Assembly (NCBI RefSeq): GCF_027257875.1
Contig: NZ_JAPVQY010000003.1
Span: 124,001 to 188,000 of the forward strand
Reading direction: 5' to 3'
Origin: Burkholderia sp. IMCC1007
GTDB taxonomy: Bacteria; Pseudomonadota; Gammaproteobacteria; Burkholderiales; Burkholderiaceae
DNA: 64,000 nt
Numbering within the stretch: the stretch's first letter is position 1; every line of letters begins with the position of its first letter. The notes beneath the pieces are model-generated. The model was not told the DNA's origin. It searched no databases and saw only the letters and a list, made by a program, of their open reading frames with translations. Below are positions 35,256 to 43,930 of this stretch, piece by piece. Both the position numbers and the translations under genes were made by a program.

Positions 35256-35275
35256 CGTCGCGATCGTTCGTAGGG

Positions 35276-35950
35276 TCAGCCGTAGGTGCGCCACGCATGT
35301 CGTTCGGGATCCTCGAGATGCGGGATACCGTTGAACGACGCCAGGTGGAACGCATCGGCGTTGAAGAAAAACTGCGAAAGACTGCTGTTGCGGATCTGCA
35401 GGTTCAGCGCGATCGCACTCGACGGCGGTGCGGCGAGCACCTGCTGCACGGTCACCGCGATCGGGCCGCCGGAACTCACCGCGAGCACGCGCTGGCCGCC
35501 GCCGGCGCGGATCGCGGCGCGCGCGTCGGCGACGCGCTGCTGGAAGTTCGCCCAGGTCTCGGGCGCGGTGACGCCGAGCTTGTCGTCGGCCCACAGGTGC
35601 AGCACCTGCCGCAGCGCGCGAAAGTGCTCCTTCATCGAGCCGGCCGCGAGCCGCGCGATCTCCGGATAGTCGCTCGCGGCCGCCGCGAACAGCCCGTGGA
35701 AGTCGTATTCGTTCAGGCCGGGATGGCGGTCGACCGGCGCGCCTTCACGGCCCATCCCGCGCAGGATCGCGGCGACCGTCTGCGCGTGCCGGTTCATCGT
35801 GCCGCAGATCACGCGGTCGAACGTCAGGCCCTGCCGCGCGAAGTATTCGCCGAGCCACACGCCCTGCTGCTCGCCCGCGGCGGACAGCCGGTCGTAGTCG
35901 TCCGTGCCGAACGACGCCTGCCCGTGCCGTATCAGAAAGAGTTCAGCCAT
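35276..35950 (-). CDS. Histidine phosphatase family protein
   Basis: 224 residues with the phosphoglycerate-mutase-like signature LIRHGQ (H9) at the N-terminus and matching SSGGPIAVTVQQ near residue 160. First gene of the ACAD/SDR/kinase operon, so it may hydrolyse a phosphorylated intermediate or side product of that pathway (inference). No signal peptide. Confidence 0.88.
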   Translation of the reverse strand: MAELFLIRHGQASFGTDDYDRLSAAGEQQGVWLGEYFARQGLTFDRVICGTMNRHAQTVAAILRGMGREGAPVDRHPGLNEYDFHGLFAAAASDYPEIARLAAGSMKEHFRALRQVLHLWADDKLGVTAPETWANFQQRVADARAAIRAGGGQRVLAVSSGGPIAVTVQQVLAAPPSSAIALNLQIRNSSLSQFFFNADAFHLASFNGIPHLEDPERHAWRTYG

Positions 35951-36167
35951 TGCCTGCCTGCCGCGTGAAGGAAACTGGAAGCCAGCATAGCGAGCAGGCC
36001 CGCATTTTTGAAATTTATTTTCTGAATCAGCGGGTATTCATCGTGTGAATTTGATGTCGTCACCGTATTCAAACAGTGCGCTTGCAGCGCCTTTCGACTT
36101 CCCGGCGTCGCGGCACGCGAATTGCGACACCCGCCACCGTCATGTCACCACGTTCAGGAGGGATGCG
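35951..36167. promoter_or_regulatory. Divergent promoter region
   Basis: AT-rich core at 36003-36050 between the minus-strand catabolic operon and the plus-strand DUF3309 gene. No consensus hexamer pair was assigned with confidence. AGGAGGGATGCG at 36157-36167 is the ribosome-binding site of DUF3309. Confidence 0.4.
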
Positions 36168-36323
36168 ATGCTCGGTACGATCCTTATCATCGTTCTGATT
36201 CTGCTGCTCATTGGGGCATTTCCGGCGTGGCCGCACAGCCGAGACTGGGGCTATTGGCCGTCGGGCGGTCTCGGGCTGGTCGTCATCATCGTCGTGATAC
36301 TGGTGCTGCTCGGTCGAATCTGA
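36168..36323 (+). CDS. DUF3309-family small membrane protein
   Basis: 51 residues: MLGTILIIVLILLLIGAFP, then WPHSRDWGYWPSGGLGLV and a second hydrophobic helix ending LVLLGRI. This two-helix layout with WGYxPSGGLG is the DUF3309 signature. AGGAGG lies just upstream of the ATG, deciding the start against a longer frame from 36045. Likely stress-linked inner-membrane protein of unknown role. Confidence 0.9.
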   Translation: MLGTILIIVLILLLIGAFPAWPHSRDWGYWPSGGLGLVVIIVVILVLLGRI

Positions 36324-36454
36324 CGGCTTTCCCCGCCGGCAGGCGGCGAGGAACCGGCCGCACGCGCCGGCGCGTCCCTGCCGCGCCCTTCGTCGTGGAT
36401 TCTTTACACAACGGGGGTCGGAAAGGACACGCCGCGTACGGCACGCGCTGCCCG

Positions 36455-36841
36455 TTACTGGCCGCCTTCCAGCCGCAGCTGGAGCCGGCTCTTCACGGAG
36501 GTCACGCCCGCCACCTGACGGGCCGCGTCGACCGCGGCCCGGTCCTGCGCTTCATCGGTGATCAATCCGGCCAGCGTCACGTCGCCCGTTTTCGCCTTCG
36601 CGAACACGCTGACCTGCGCGTTGCCGATACCCGGCGCCTTCATGACGGCCAGACGCACCTTCTTCGCGAACGCGCGATCGGCCGCTCGCTCGGCTTTCTT
36701 TGCCGCGCGCGGCGACGTGGTCGGCGGCGACACGGACGCAGCGGTCGCGGCAGTGGCCGTGGTGGTATCGGACTGAGCATGGCCAAGCATCGGCGACAGC
36801 GCCACCAAACCTGCAACGACGATTGCAAAACGGTGCTTCAT
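36455..36841 (-). CDS. Exported BON-domain protein
   Basis: 128 residues from ATG 36841 (GAGGAGAAATCC upstream). Signal peptide MKHRFAIVVAGLVALSPMLGHA, a Thr/Ala linker, then a BON domain (about 60-125: KKVRLAVMKAPGIGNAQVSVFAKAKTGDVTLAGLITDEAQDRAAVDAARQVAGV). BON domains in OsmY-like proteins are periplasmic and bind membranes or ligands under stress. Confidence 0.88.
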   Translation of the reverse strand: MKHRFAIVVAGLVALSPMLGHAQSDTTTATAATAASVSPPTTSPRAAKKAERAADRAFAKKVRLAVMKAPGIGNAQVSVFAKAKTGDVTLAGLITDEAQDRAAVDAARQVAGVTSVKSRLQLRLEGGQ

Positions 36842-36889
36842 CGGATTTCTCCTCAACGGAACGAACGGGAAAGGTAGGGGCGCCGGCCG

Positions 36890-37885
36890 TCAGGCCGTGG
36901 CGACGGTCAACGCGCGCACGCGGCCGCGACCGCGTTCGCGGCCGCGCGGTGCCGCGAGCGCGGCGAGCGCGCGTTCGTCGGCTTGCAGCGCGAGCGCCAG
37001 GTTCGCGCGCACGTGATCGACGAACGTGCGGACTTTGGCGTCGACGAAGCGACGGGACGCATACATCGCGTACACGTCGAGCATCGTCAGCCGGTAATCG
37101 GGCAGCACGCGCACGAGCCGACCGCAGCGCAGATCGTCGATGACCGAATAGATCGCAAGCGAGCCGATGCCGAGCCCGGCATGCAGCGCGAGCGACAGCG
37201 CTTCCGGCGCGTTCGCCTGAAACGGCGCGTCCGGCACCGCGTGCGCGATCGTATCGCCGGCGGCGCCGTGCAGCAGCCATTCGCCATGTGCGTCGGCGGG
37301 CGTGTCGAGACGCAGGCAGGTGTGGCTCGCGAGATCGGCGGGCGTTGCCGGCGCGCCGTGGCGCTCGAGATAGGCGGGCGACGCGACCAGCACGCTGTGC
37401 GACGTTCCGCACGAATGCGCGATGTAGCCGGAGTCGGGCAGGTGCGACGCGGTGACGATCGATACGTCGTAGCCCTCCTCGACGAGATTCGGCATGCGTT
37501 GCGAATAGGTCATCTCGATCGACACGTCAGGAAAGCTCGCCTGATACGCGAGGGCCGCCGCGGTCACATGGCTCTGCCCGAGGCCGGCCATCGTGTGCAC
37601 GCGCAAGCGCCCGTACGGGCGCACCAGCGCATTCCGGGCCTCGGCATTGGCCTGGTCGACGTCGCCGAGAATCGACTGCAGGCGTTCGAAGTAGCGGCGC
37701 CCGCTGTCGGTCAGCGCGATCCTCCGGGTAGTCCGGTGCAGCAGGCGGATCTGCGCGTATTCCTCCAGGCTCGCGACGGCCCTCGACACCTGCGCGGTGG
37801 CGACGTCGGTCTGTTTCGCCACGGCGGTGAAGCTGCCGGCCTGCACGACGCGCACGAACGTCCGCATGTTCTCGAGCATGTCCAT
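36890..37885 (-). CDS. LysR-family regulator (CrgA-like subgroup)
   Basis: 331 residues. Helix-turn-helix (MRTFVRVVQAGSFTAVAKQTDVATAQVSRAVASLEEYAQIRLLHRTTRRI) and effector domain with YGRLRVHTMAGLG and EALSLALHAGLGIGSLA. The C-terminal 30 residues are Arg/Gly-rich (RGRERGRGRVR), longer than usual. Located just downstream of the quinone reductase gene on the same strand, separated by a GC-run hairpin. Confidence 0.92.
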   Translation of the reverse strand: MDMLENMRTFVRVVQAGSFTAVAKQTDVATAQVSRAVASLEEYAQIRLLHRTTRRIALTDSGRRYFERLQSILGDVDQANAEARNALVRPYGRLRVHTMAGLGQSHVTAAALAYQASFPDVSIEMTYSQRMPNLVEEGYDVSIVTASHLPDSGYIAHSCGTSHSVLVASPAYLERHGAPATPADLASHTCLRLDTPADAHGEWLLHGAAGDTIAHAVPDAPFQANAPEALSLALHAGLGIGSLAIYSVIDDLRCGRLVRVLPDYRLTMLDVYAMYASRRFVDAKVRTFVDHVRANLALALQADERALAALAAPRGRERGRGRVRALTVATA

Positions 37886-37980
37886 TTCGACCCATCATCC
37901 ATTGCGGCGCCCGCGCAGCGCGACGCCGGGGGCGGCGACGCATTCAGTGGTACCGATTGTCCGGCAATCCCGGCCGTGGC

Positions 37981-38005
37981 TTCACCCCCCGAGCGGGGGG
38001 CTGAA
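37981..38005. repeat. GC-run hairpin (family member 1)
   Basis: Arms of six C and six G (37985-37990, 37995-38000) extended by TTCA/TGAA on the outside. It resembles the hairpins at 43135 and 45669 in having C6/G6 arms and short loops in intergenic DNA. It could end transcription of the quinone reductase, but no T-run follows. Confidence 0.6.
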
Positions 38006-38016
38006 GCGTCCGGCCG

Positions 38017-39087
38017 TCATGTGGAATGCTTGGCGTTTGCGTCGATGGCGGCCTGCAGCGCCGGCTCCGCCGCCGGCGTCACCAGCACGATCTTGCCGAT
38101 ATGACGACCGGAATCCATCAGCTCGTGCGCGGCGCGCGCATCGCGCAGCGCGAACAGCCGGTACACCTGCGGCTTGACGGCGCCTTGCCGGATCAGCGGC
38201 CACACGGCGTGCTCCAGCTCGCGAATGATCTGCGCCTTCTCGTCATAGGTGCGCGAGCGCAGCGTCGAGCCGATGTGCGTGAGCCGCTTCGTCAGCATCG
38301 GGAACAGGTCGAGCTCCTTCGCCGGGCCGTTGATCACGCCGATCTGCACGATGCGGCCATTCAGCGCGGCCGCCGCGAAATTGCGCGCGACGTAGTCGCC
38401 GGCGATGATGTCGACGATCACGTCCACGCCGCGGCCGTCGGTAAAGCGCTTCACCGCGTCGACGAAATCCTCGCTGCGGTAGTCGATCGCGTGATCGGCG
38501 CCGAGGCGCACGCTCGCGTCGCGCTGCGCGTCCGAACCGACGGTCGTGATGATCTTCGACGCGCCGAACGCCTTCGCCAGCATCGTCGCCGTGGTGCCGA
38601 TGCCGGACGCGCCGCCGTGGATCAGCACGCTTTCGCCGGCCTTGAAGCCGCCGCGCTGAAACAGGTTCAGCCAGACCGTCATGAAGGTTTCCGGCATCGC
38701 GGCTGCTTCCGCCATGCCGAGCCCTTCGGGAATCGCGAGCGTATTGCTTTCGTTCGCGACCGCGTATTCCGCGTAGCCGCCGCCGGGAATCAGCGCGCAC
38801 ACGCGATCGCCGATCGCGAAGCGCGTGACGTCGCGTCCGATCGCGACGACGTCGCCCGCGACTTCGAGGCCGGGAATGTCGGACGCCCCGGGCGGCGGGT
38901 CGTACAGCCCCTTGCGCTGGAACACGTCGGGGCCGTTGACGCCGGCCGCATGAATGCGGATCAGCACTTCGCCGGCGCCGGGCGACGGCACCGCACGGGC
39001 AGCCGGCACGAGCACTTCGGGGCCGCCGGGACGCACGATCTCGATCGCGGTCATGTCGGCGGGGAGCGGTTTCACGTCATCAATCAC
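38017..39087 (-). CDS. NAD(P)H:quinone oxidoreductase / zinc-less MDR
   Basis: 356 residues (first 12 may be extra; ATG at residue 12 would begin MTAIEIVRPGG). MDR fold: GroES-like N-terminal domain with AAGVNGPDVFQRKGLYDPP, cofactor motif HGGASGIGTTATMLAKAFG and the PIG3/QOR-type C-terminus. No zinc-ligand cysteines. Members reduce quinones or detoxify enoyl ketones with NADPH. Divergent from the LysR gene at 39249. Confidence 0.9.
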   Translation of the reverse strand: MIDDVKPLPADMTAIEIVRPGGPEVLVPAARAVPSPGAGEVLIRIHAAGVNGPDVFQRKGLYDPPPGASDIPGLEVAGDVVAIGRDVTRFAIGDRVCALIPGGGYAEYAVANESNTLAIPEGLGMAEAAAMPETFMTVWLNLFQRGGFKAGESVLIHGGASGIGTTATMLAKAFGASKIITTVGSDAQRDASVRLGADHAIDYRSEDFVDAVKRFTDGRGVDVIVDIIAGDYVARNFAAAALNGRIVQIGVINGPAKELDLFPMLTKRLTHIGSTLRSRTYDEKAQIIRELEHAVWPLIRQGAVKPQVYRLFALRDARAAHELMDSGRHIGKIVLVTPAAEPALQAAIDANAKHST

Positions 39088-39248
39088 GATATGATCCTCA
39101 ACGTTCGTCGATGCCCGACCGATTCACGGGCCTTCCCGGAACCGCGGCATCGCAATGTGTGTGAAGAGAGTCTAGGGACGATGCTGCGCGCGCACACGCA
39201 GCGAATTGCCGATCGGGGAATGCAAAAATGCATCAGTCAGGACACGCG

Positions 39249-40121
39249 ATGAACTGGGACGACGCACGCGTCTTTCTCGCGATTCATCGCGAGCGCACGC
39301 TGCGCCGTGCGGCACAGACGCTCGGCATCGATCAGGCAACCGTCGGGCGGCGGCTCGCGACGCTCGAGCACATGCTCGGCGCGACGCTGTTCCTGCGTTC
39401 GTCGAAAGGCTATCTGCCGACGCCGGTCGGCGAACTGGCGTTACGCGCCGCCGAGGCGATGGAGCAGCACGCGCACGAGCTGGTGCGCTTGACGCAAGGG
39501 GTCGACCGGCGGCTCGCCGGCGAAGTGAAGATCACGACGACCGATGCGCTCGCGCTCGAGTTCGTGATGCCGTCGATCGCGCGACTGCACGCGAAGCACC
39601 CGGACGTGTCCGTCGCGTTGAACACGTCGACGCAGATCCTGAACCTCGCGAAACGCGAAGCCGATATCGCGATCCGCACGGTGCGGCCCGACAATCCCGA
39701 TCTCGTCGCGCGCCGCCTGGCACGCTGGGACATGGGCCTGTTCGCGTCGCACGACTACCTGCAGCGGCACGGCGAGCCCGAGCGCGGCCACGCGTTCGCG
39801 GGGCACGACCTCGTCGTCTACCAGCCGTACCTCGACGCGAGCCGAGCCCCGTCGATCGCCGGCGAGCCGATCGACGGCGGCCGCATCGTCGCACGCACGA
39901 CGTCGAACCTGATGATGCGTGCGGCGCTGCGCTCGGGCCTCGGGATCGGCGAGGTTCCGGTCTACATGGGAGAGCGCGACGGGCTCGCGCGCGTGTGGCC
40001 CGATTGTGTGCGCGCGGCGCCGTACGAAGTGTGGCTCGTCACGCATCGCGACCTGCGCCACACCGCGCGCATTCGCGCGGCGATCGACGAAATCTCCGCG
40101 TCGTTCGCCGCGCATCATTGA
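39249..40121 (+). CDS. LysR-family regulator
   Basis: 290 residues from ATG 39249 (AGGACACGCG upstream; ATG 39228 is an alternative). MNWDDARVFLAIHRERTLRRAAQTLGIDQATVGRRLATLE is typical of the subgroup that often controls a divergent oxidoreductase, here the quinone reductase 161 bp away. Effector domain with ITTTDALALEFVMP. Confidence 0.92.
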   Translation: MNWDDARVFLAIHRERTLRRAAQTLGIDQATVGRRLATLEHMLGATLFLRSSKGYLPTPVGELALRAAEAMEQHAHELVRLTQGVDRRLAGEVKITTTDALALEFVMPSIARLHAKHPDVSVALNTSTQILNLAKREADIAIRTVRPDNPDLVARRLARWDMGLFASHDYLQRHGEPERGHAFAGHDLVVYQPYLDASRAPSIAGEPIDGGRIVARTTSNLMMRAALRSGLGIGEVPVYMGERDGLARVWPDCVRAAPYEVWLVTHRDLRHTARIRAAIDEISASFAAHH

Positions 40122-40148
40122 CGCTTGCCGCGTGCGGACGGCGGCCGC

Positions 40149-42914
40149 TCATTCGTCGCCGGGCCGCACGCGCGACGCATCGAGCGCGAGCCCACTGCGC
40201 ACCGCCTGGATGCGCGACGTGACGTTGAGCTTTTCGAAGATGTTCTTCAGATGCCACTTGATCGTCTCGGGCGCGACGCGCAGCGCACGCGCGATTTCCT
40301 TGTTCGACAGCCCGCGTGCGACGTAGTCGAGGATTTCGGCTTCACGCGCGCTCAGGTTGCCTGCCACGCCGGGGCGGCCCGCGGGTGTCGCGCTCGCGGC
40401 GCGCTGCGCGTCGAACGCGCGCAGCAGTTCGCGCGGATACCACGCGCCGAGCGCCGGGAACCGGTCGAGCTGCTTCTGCACGCGCGCAAGCATGCGCTCC
40501 ACCACCGGCCCTTCGTCGACGAAGGTGCGCACAAGCCCGTTGCGTTGGCCGTATTGGAGCGCACCGGCGAGCATCGCGAGCGCGGTATCCTCGTCGCCCG
40601 CCTGCTCGCACGCCACCGCGCGCAACACGGCCGCCTGCGCCGCGAACCAGTCGAATCCGCGTGCGGCGAGCACGTCGTGCACGATCGCCATGACCTGCAC
40701 GGCTTCGTCGATACGCGCGTCGGCGAGCAGCAGCCGCGCATGCGCGGATTGGGCCATCTGCCAGGTCTCGACCTGGCTCGACGTCTCGTCCGGCGGCGCC
40801 GCCGGCACCAGCGATGCGAGCGCGTGCCCGACGCGATGCGCCTGCGTCGGCTTCCCCGCGCTCAAGTGCAGCCGCACGCCGGTCGCCATGCAGCCGACGC
40901 GCAGCCGCAGCCATTGCCGGCTGCAGGCGACGTGATCGGCCTCGTCGAGCAGCTCATGCGCACGCGCGTCGTTTCCCGACTGGTACTGCAGCAGCGCGGC
41001 GGTCTGCACGAACCGCAGCAGCGGCCCGAGCGAGCACGCCTGCATCGCGATGTCGAAGCGGTCGGCCTGCGCGTCGCGCACTTTCTGCCAGTCGTTCCAC
41101 TCGTAGTAGATCGCCGACAGGTAACCGGCCGACAGCGCCGTGGCCGCCGACAGGTGCCCCGCCGCCCGCTCCGCGGCACGCAACGCGGTTTCGAACGTCT
41201 TCGACGCGTCGTGCAGGCGGCCTGCGACGAATTCCGCGAGCCCCGACATGTTCTGGCGATACACGTTCGCGAACAGCGGCTCGTGGCCGGACGCCGCGCG
41301 CTCGGCCCGTGCGCGCAGATCCAGCGCGTCGTCGAGGCGCCCCGCGTAGCCGAGCCCGAAGCTCAGCGTCGTCTGCCCGATCTGCTCGATCCACGAGCCT
41401 GCCGGCGGGCCGGCCGCCAGCACGCGTTCGCCGAGACGCAGCGCGTCGGTACTGTGGTCCGACAGCGCGGTAACCAGCGAGCGGACGGCCAGCAGCTCGG
41501 TTGCCGTGACGGCATCCGTATCGAGCCGCCCCGCGGCGACGTCGCTTTCCAGCACCTCGAGCGTGTGGCGCGCGTCGATCATCTGCATCGACAATGCGAG
41601 CGCCCACGCGTGCGCGATCCGCAGCCGCAGGCGGCCTGCCAGCGCGCGAGCGGGCAGCCGCGACACCCAGTCGAGGACGGTGCGCACGTCGCTCGCCGCG
41701 ATGAGCTTCATCGCGCAGGTTTCGACCCAGCCGGCGGCCGCGTCGAAATCGCCGGCCGCGAGCGCGTGCCGGACGGCGTCCGGCCATTGCCGCTCGGCCG
41801 CATGCCATTCGCTCGCGCGGCGATGCAGCACGGCGACCGCAGCGGGCTCCCGCAGCGCCAGTTCCTCGCGCAGATACTGCAAGAACAGCGCGTGATAGCG
41901 ATAACGCCCGCGATCGCCGTCGATCGACCGGATGAACAGGTTGCGCGCGCTCAGCCATTCGAGGCACGCCAGCGCATCGTCGCGGCCGGTCAGCGCATCG
42001 CACAGCGCCGGCGTCATCCGGTCCAGCACGGCCGTATGCAGCAGAAAGTGCCGGATCGCGTCCGGCACCTGCGTCATCACGTTCTCGTTCAGGTAGGTCG
42101 CGATGCCCGCGCGCGCGTGGCTGACCTGTTCGGCGATGCGCTCGGCGTCGCTGTCGTCGTGCAGCGCGAGCGCGGCGAGCTGCAGCCCCGACACCCAGCC
42201 CTCGGTGGCCGCGCGCAGGCGTTCGACGTTTGCCGGGCTGAGCGGCTTGCCGGCGATCCGCTCGAAGAATGCGCGCGTCTCCGCAGCGTCGAAGCGCAGG
42301 TCGTTCTCGTCGATGCGCACGAGCTGGTCGCGCGACTCGAAATAGCTGAGCGGCAGCGCCGGAATCGATCTGCACGCCAGCACGACGTGCAGGTTCGACG
42401 GCGCATAGCGCAGCAGCTCGAACATCGCGTCGTGGATGACCGGCGATGACAGGCGATCGAAGTCGTCGAGCATCAGGAACAGTTCGACCCCCGAACGCTC
42501 CAGCTCGTTGAGCAGCTCGTCGAACACGGTCTTCAGCGGAATCAGCGCGCGGTCGCGCAGCAGCCGCTGCGCGCGCACGCCGACGCCGCCGGTCGCATCG
42601 ACGATCGCCGCGACCACGTACGACGAGAAGATCGACGCGTTGTCGTCGTCCCGGTCGAGGCTCACCCACGCGACCTTCGCGTCCGCTGCGACGACCGCGC
42701 TGCGCCATTCCGCGAGCAGCGTCGTCTTGCCGTATCCGGCCGGCGCGCAGACGAGCGTCAGCCGGCGATCGCGCGCGCGCTCGAGCCGCCCGAGCCGCGC
42801 GATGCGCGACACGATCCCGCGGGCCGACGCCGGCGCAAGCTTGGTGCGGACCAGCACTTCGATCGTGTCGGCGTCCGTCGGGCCGGCCGCTTGTCTGCTG
42901 TCCCTCGGCGTCAT
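40149..42914 (-). CDS. Large ATP-binding LuxR-family regulator (MalT/LAL type)
   Basis: 921 residues from ATG 42914. STAND-type ATPase at the N-terminus (Walker A APAGYGKT, 57-64; Walker B-like ELFLMLDDFD), a winged-helix/helical middle, TPR-like repeats (about 380-830) and a C-terminal LuxR helix-turn-helix (NLSAREAEILDYVARGLSNKEIARALRVAPETIKWHLKNIFEKL). MalT-type activators oligomerise on ATP and inducer binding. The divergent SnoaL-like gene and nearby ligase gene are possible targets; no inducer is evident. Confidence 0.93.
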   Translation of the reverse strand: MTPRDSRQAAGPTDADTIEVLVRTKLAPASARGIVSRIARLGRLERARDRRLTLVCAPAGYGKTTLLAEWRSAVVAADAKVAWVSLDRDDDNASIFSSYVVAAIVDATGGVGVRAQRLLRDRALIPLKTVFDELLNELERSGVELFLMLDDFDRLSSPVIHDAMFELLRYAPSNLHVVLACRSIPALPLSYFESRDQLVRIDENDLRFDAAETRAFFERIAGKPLSPANVERLRAATEGWVSGLQLAALALHDDSDAERIAEQVSHARAGIATYLNENVMTQVPDAIRHFLLHTAVLDRMTPALCDALTGRDDALACLEWLSARNLFIRSIDGDRGRYRYHALFLQYLREELALREPAAVAVLHRRASEWHAAERQWPDAVRHALAAGDFDAAAGWVETCAMKLIAASDVRTVLDWVSRLPARALAGRLRLRIAHAWALALSMQMIDARHTLEVLESDVAAGRLDTDAVTATELLAVRSLVTALSDHSTDALRLGERVLAAGPPAGSWIEQIGQTTLSFGLGYAGRLDDALDLRARAERAASGHEPLFANVYRQNMSGLAEFVAGRLHDASKTFETALRAAERAAGHLSAATALSAGYLSAIYYEWNDWQKVRDAQADRFDIAMQACSLGPLLRFVQTAALLQYQSGNDARAHELLDEADHVACSRQWLRLRVGCMATGVRLHLSAGKPTQAHRVGHALASLVPAAPPDETSSQVETWQMAQSAHARLLLADARIDEAVQVMAIVHDVLAARGFDWFAAQAAVLRAVACEQAGDEDTALAMLAGALQYGQRNGLVRTFVDEGPVVERMLARVQKQLDRFPALGAWYPRELLRAFDAQRAASATPAGRPGVAGNLSAREAEILDYVARGLSNKEIARALRVAPETIKWHLKNIFEKLNVTSRIQAVRSGLALDASRVRPGDE

Positions 42915-43134
42915 GCTGTTCCCGTTCTCCTTGCGCTGCGCGCGTGTCCACCGGCCCGGAAAGCGCGGCAGGCCTGCCGGATGCCCGGCCAACGCGCACC
43001 GCCACCGAAACAGCATAGCGATTCGGCACGGGCCTTCAAAAGTAGGTGATGTCCGGACCGGTGCGCGCTGGCGGCGCCGCGTCACGGCCGACGGTAAAGG
43101 ACCCGCATTGTTCTCGAACGAATCTCGGATGTTC

Positions 43135-43154
43135 AGCCCCCCATTCGGGGGGCT
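43135..43154. repeat. GC-run hairpin (family member 2)
   Basis: Perfect 8-bp arms AGCCCCCC and GGGGGGCT around ATTC. Lies in the 332-bp divergent region between the LuxR-type regulator and the SnoaL-like gene, about 90 bp before the latter's start, so it may act as an operator or mRNA leader hairpin. Nothing else is seen in 42915-43246 apart from the two promoters this region must hold. Confidence 0.6.
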
Positions 43155-43246
43155 ACCTCGCGCGGAGGACTCGCTTCATCCTGACTGCACGGCCCGCGGG
43201 CGGCCCCCGCCGCCACTGTCGCCGTCCTTTCTCACCAGGAGTTGCC

Positions 43247-43666
43247 ATGAACCGTCGCGACGTCGTCGCCGCGTTTTTCGACCGGTATCGCCGGCATGAC
43301 ATCGACGGCATGCTCGCGCTGTTCGCGCCGGATGCCACGATCGACTACGTGCCGATCGCCGTGACCGGCCTGGCGGCCGTGCACGGCAAGGCCGTCTGGG
43401 CGGCGCTGCTGGACGCGTTTCCGGACCTCGGCAACGCGGTCGATGCGATCCATGCGGACGACGCCGGCCGTCATGCCACGGCCGAGGTCACCATCGGCGG
43501 CACCCAGGCGCAGGAATTCGCCGGCATCCAGAACCGCGGGCGCGCGTTCTCGCTCAGGCATGCGTTCGTGTTCGAGTTCGACGCCGACGGCCGCATCGCG
43601 CGGCTCGCCGCCTACTGGGACAACGTGCGGCTGTTCGAGGATCTCGGCAAGACGACGCTTGGGTGA
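43247..43666 (+). CDS. SnoaL/NTF2-like protein
   Basis: 139 residues, CCAGGAGTTGCC before ATG. The cone-shaped alpha+beta NTF2 pattern is clear (VVAAFFDRYRRHDIDGMLALFAPDATIDYVP, HGKAVWAALLDAFPD, HAFVFEFDADGRIARLAAYWD). Family members are ketosteroid-isomerase-like enzymes or ligand carriers. Divergent from the MalT-type regulator, which may activate it. The 3' end runs into a minisatellite. Confidence 0.88.
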   Translation: MNRRDVVAAFFDRYRRHDIDGMLALFAPDATIDYVPIAVTGLAAVHGKAVWAALLDAFPDLGNAVDAIHADDAGRHATAEVTIGGTQAQEFAGIQNRGRAFSLRHAFVFEFDADGRIARLAAYWDNVRLFEDLGKTTLG

Positions 43667-43846
43667 CGACGCTTGGATGACGACGTTCCGATGACGACGC
43701 TCGGATGACGACGTTCCGATGACGACGCTCGGATGACGACGTTCGGATGACGACGCTCGGATGACGACGTTCCGATGACGACGTTCGGATGACGACGTTC
43801 GGATGGGGCGCTTCGGATGGGGCGCTTCGGACGGCGGCGCTTCGGC
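43651..43846. repeat. 14-bp minisatellite, 14 units
   Basis: Fourteen consecutive 14-base units of the form GACGACGTTCGGAT, with alternating TTCC/CTCG/TTCG cores; the last three units drift to GGGGCGCTTCGGAT. The first unit overlaps the final codons of the SnoaL-like gene. It fills much of the convergent gap before the acyl-CoA ligase. There are no spacers, so it is not a CRISPR array. Confidence 0.92.
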
Positions 43847-43930
43847 GAAACGCTCGCCGGATGGTGCGACGGGCCACCGGCGCCGCCGCCGCGCGTGCGG
43901 GCGGCCGGCGCGCCGCGCCCGCACCGCCGC

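Noticed and set aside
43651-43846. CRISPR array
   Set aside because: Units are 14 bases and directly adjacent with no spacers; no cas genes nearby.
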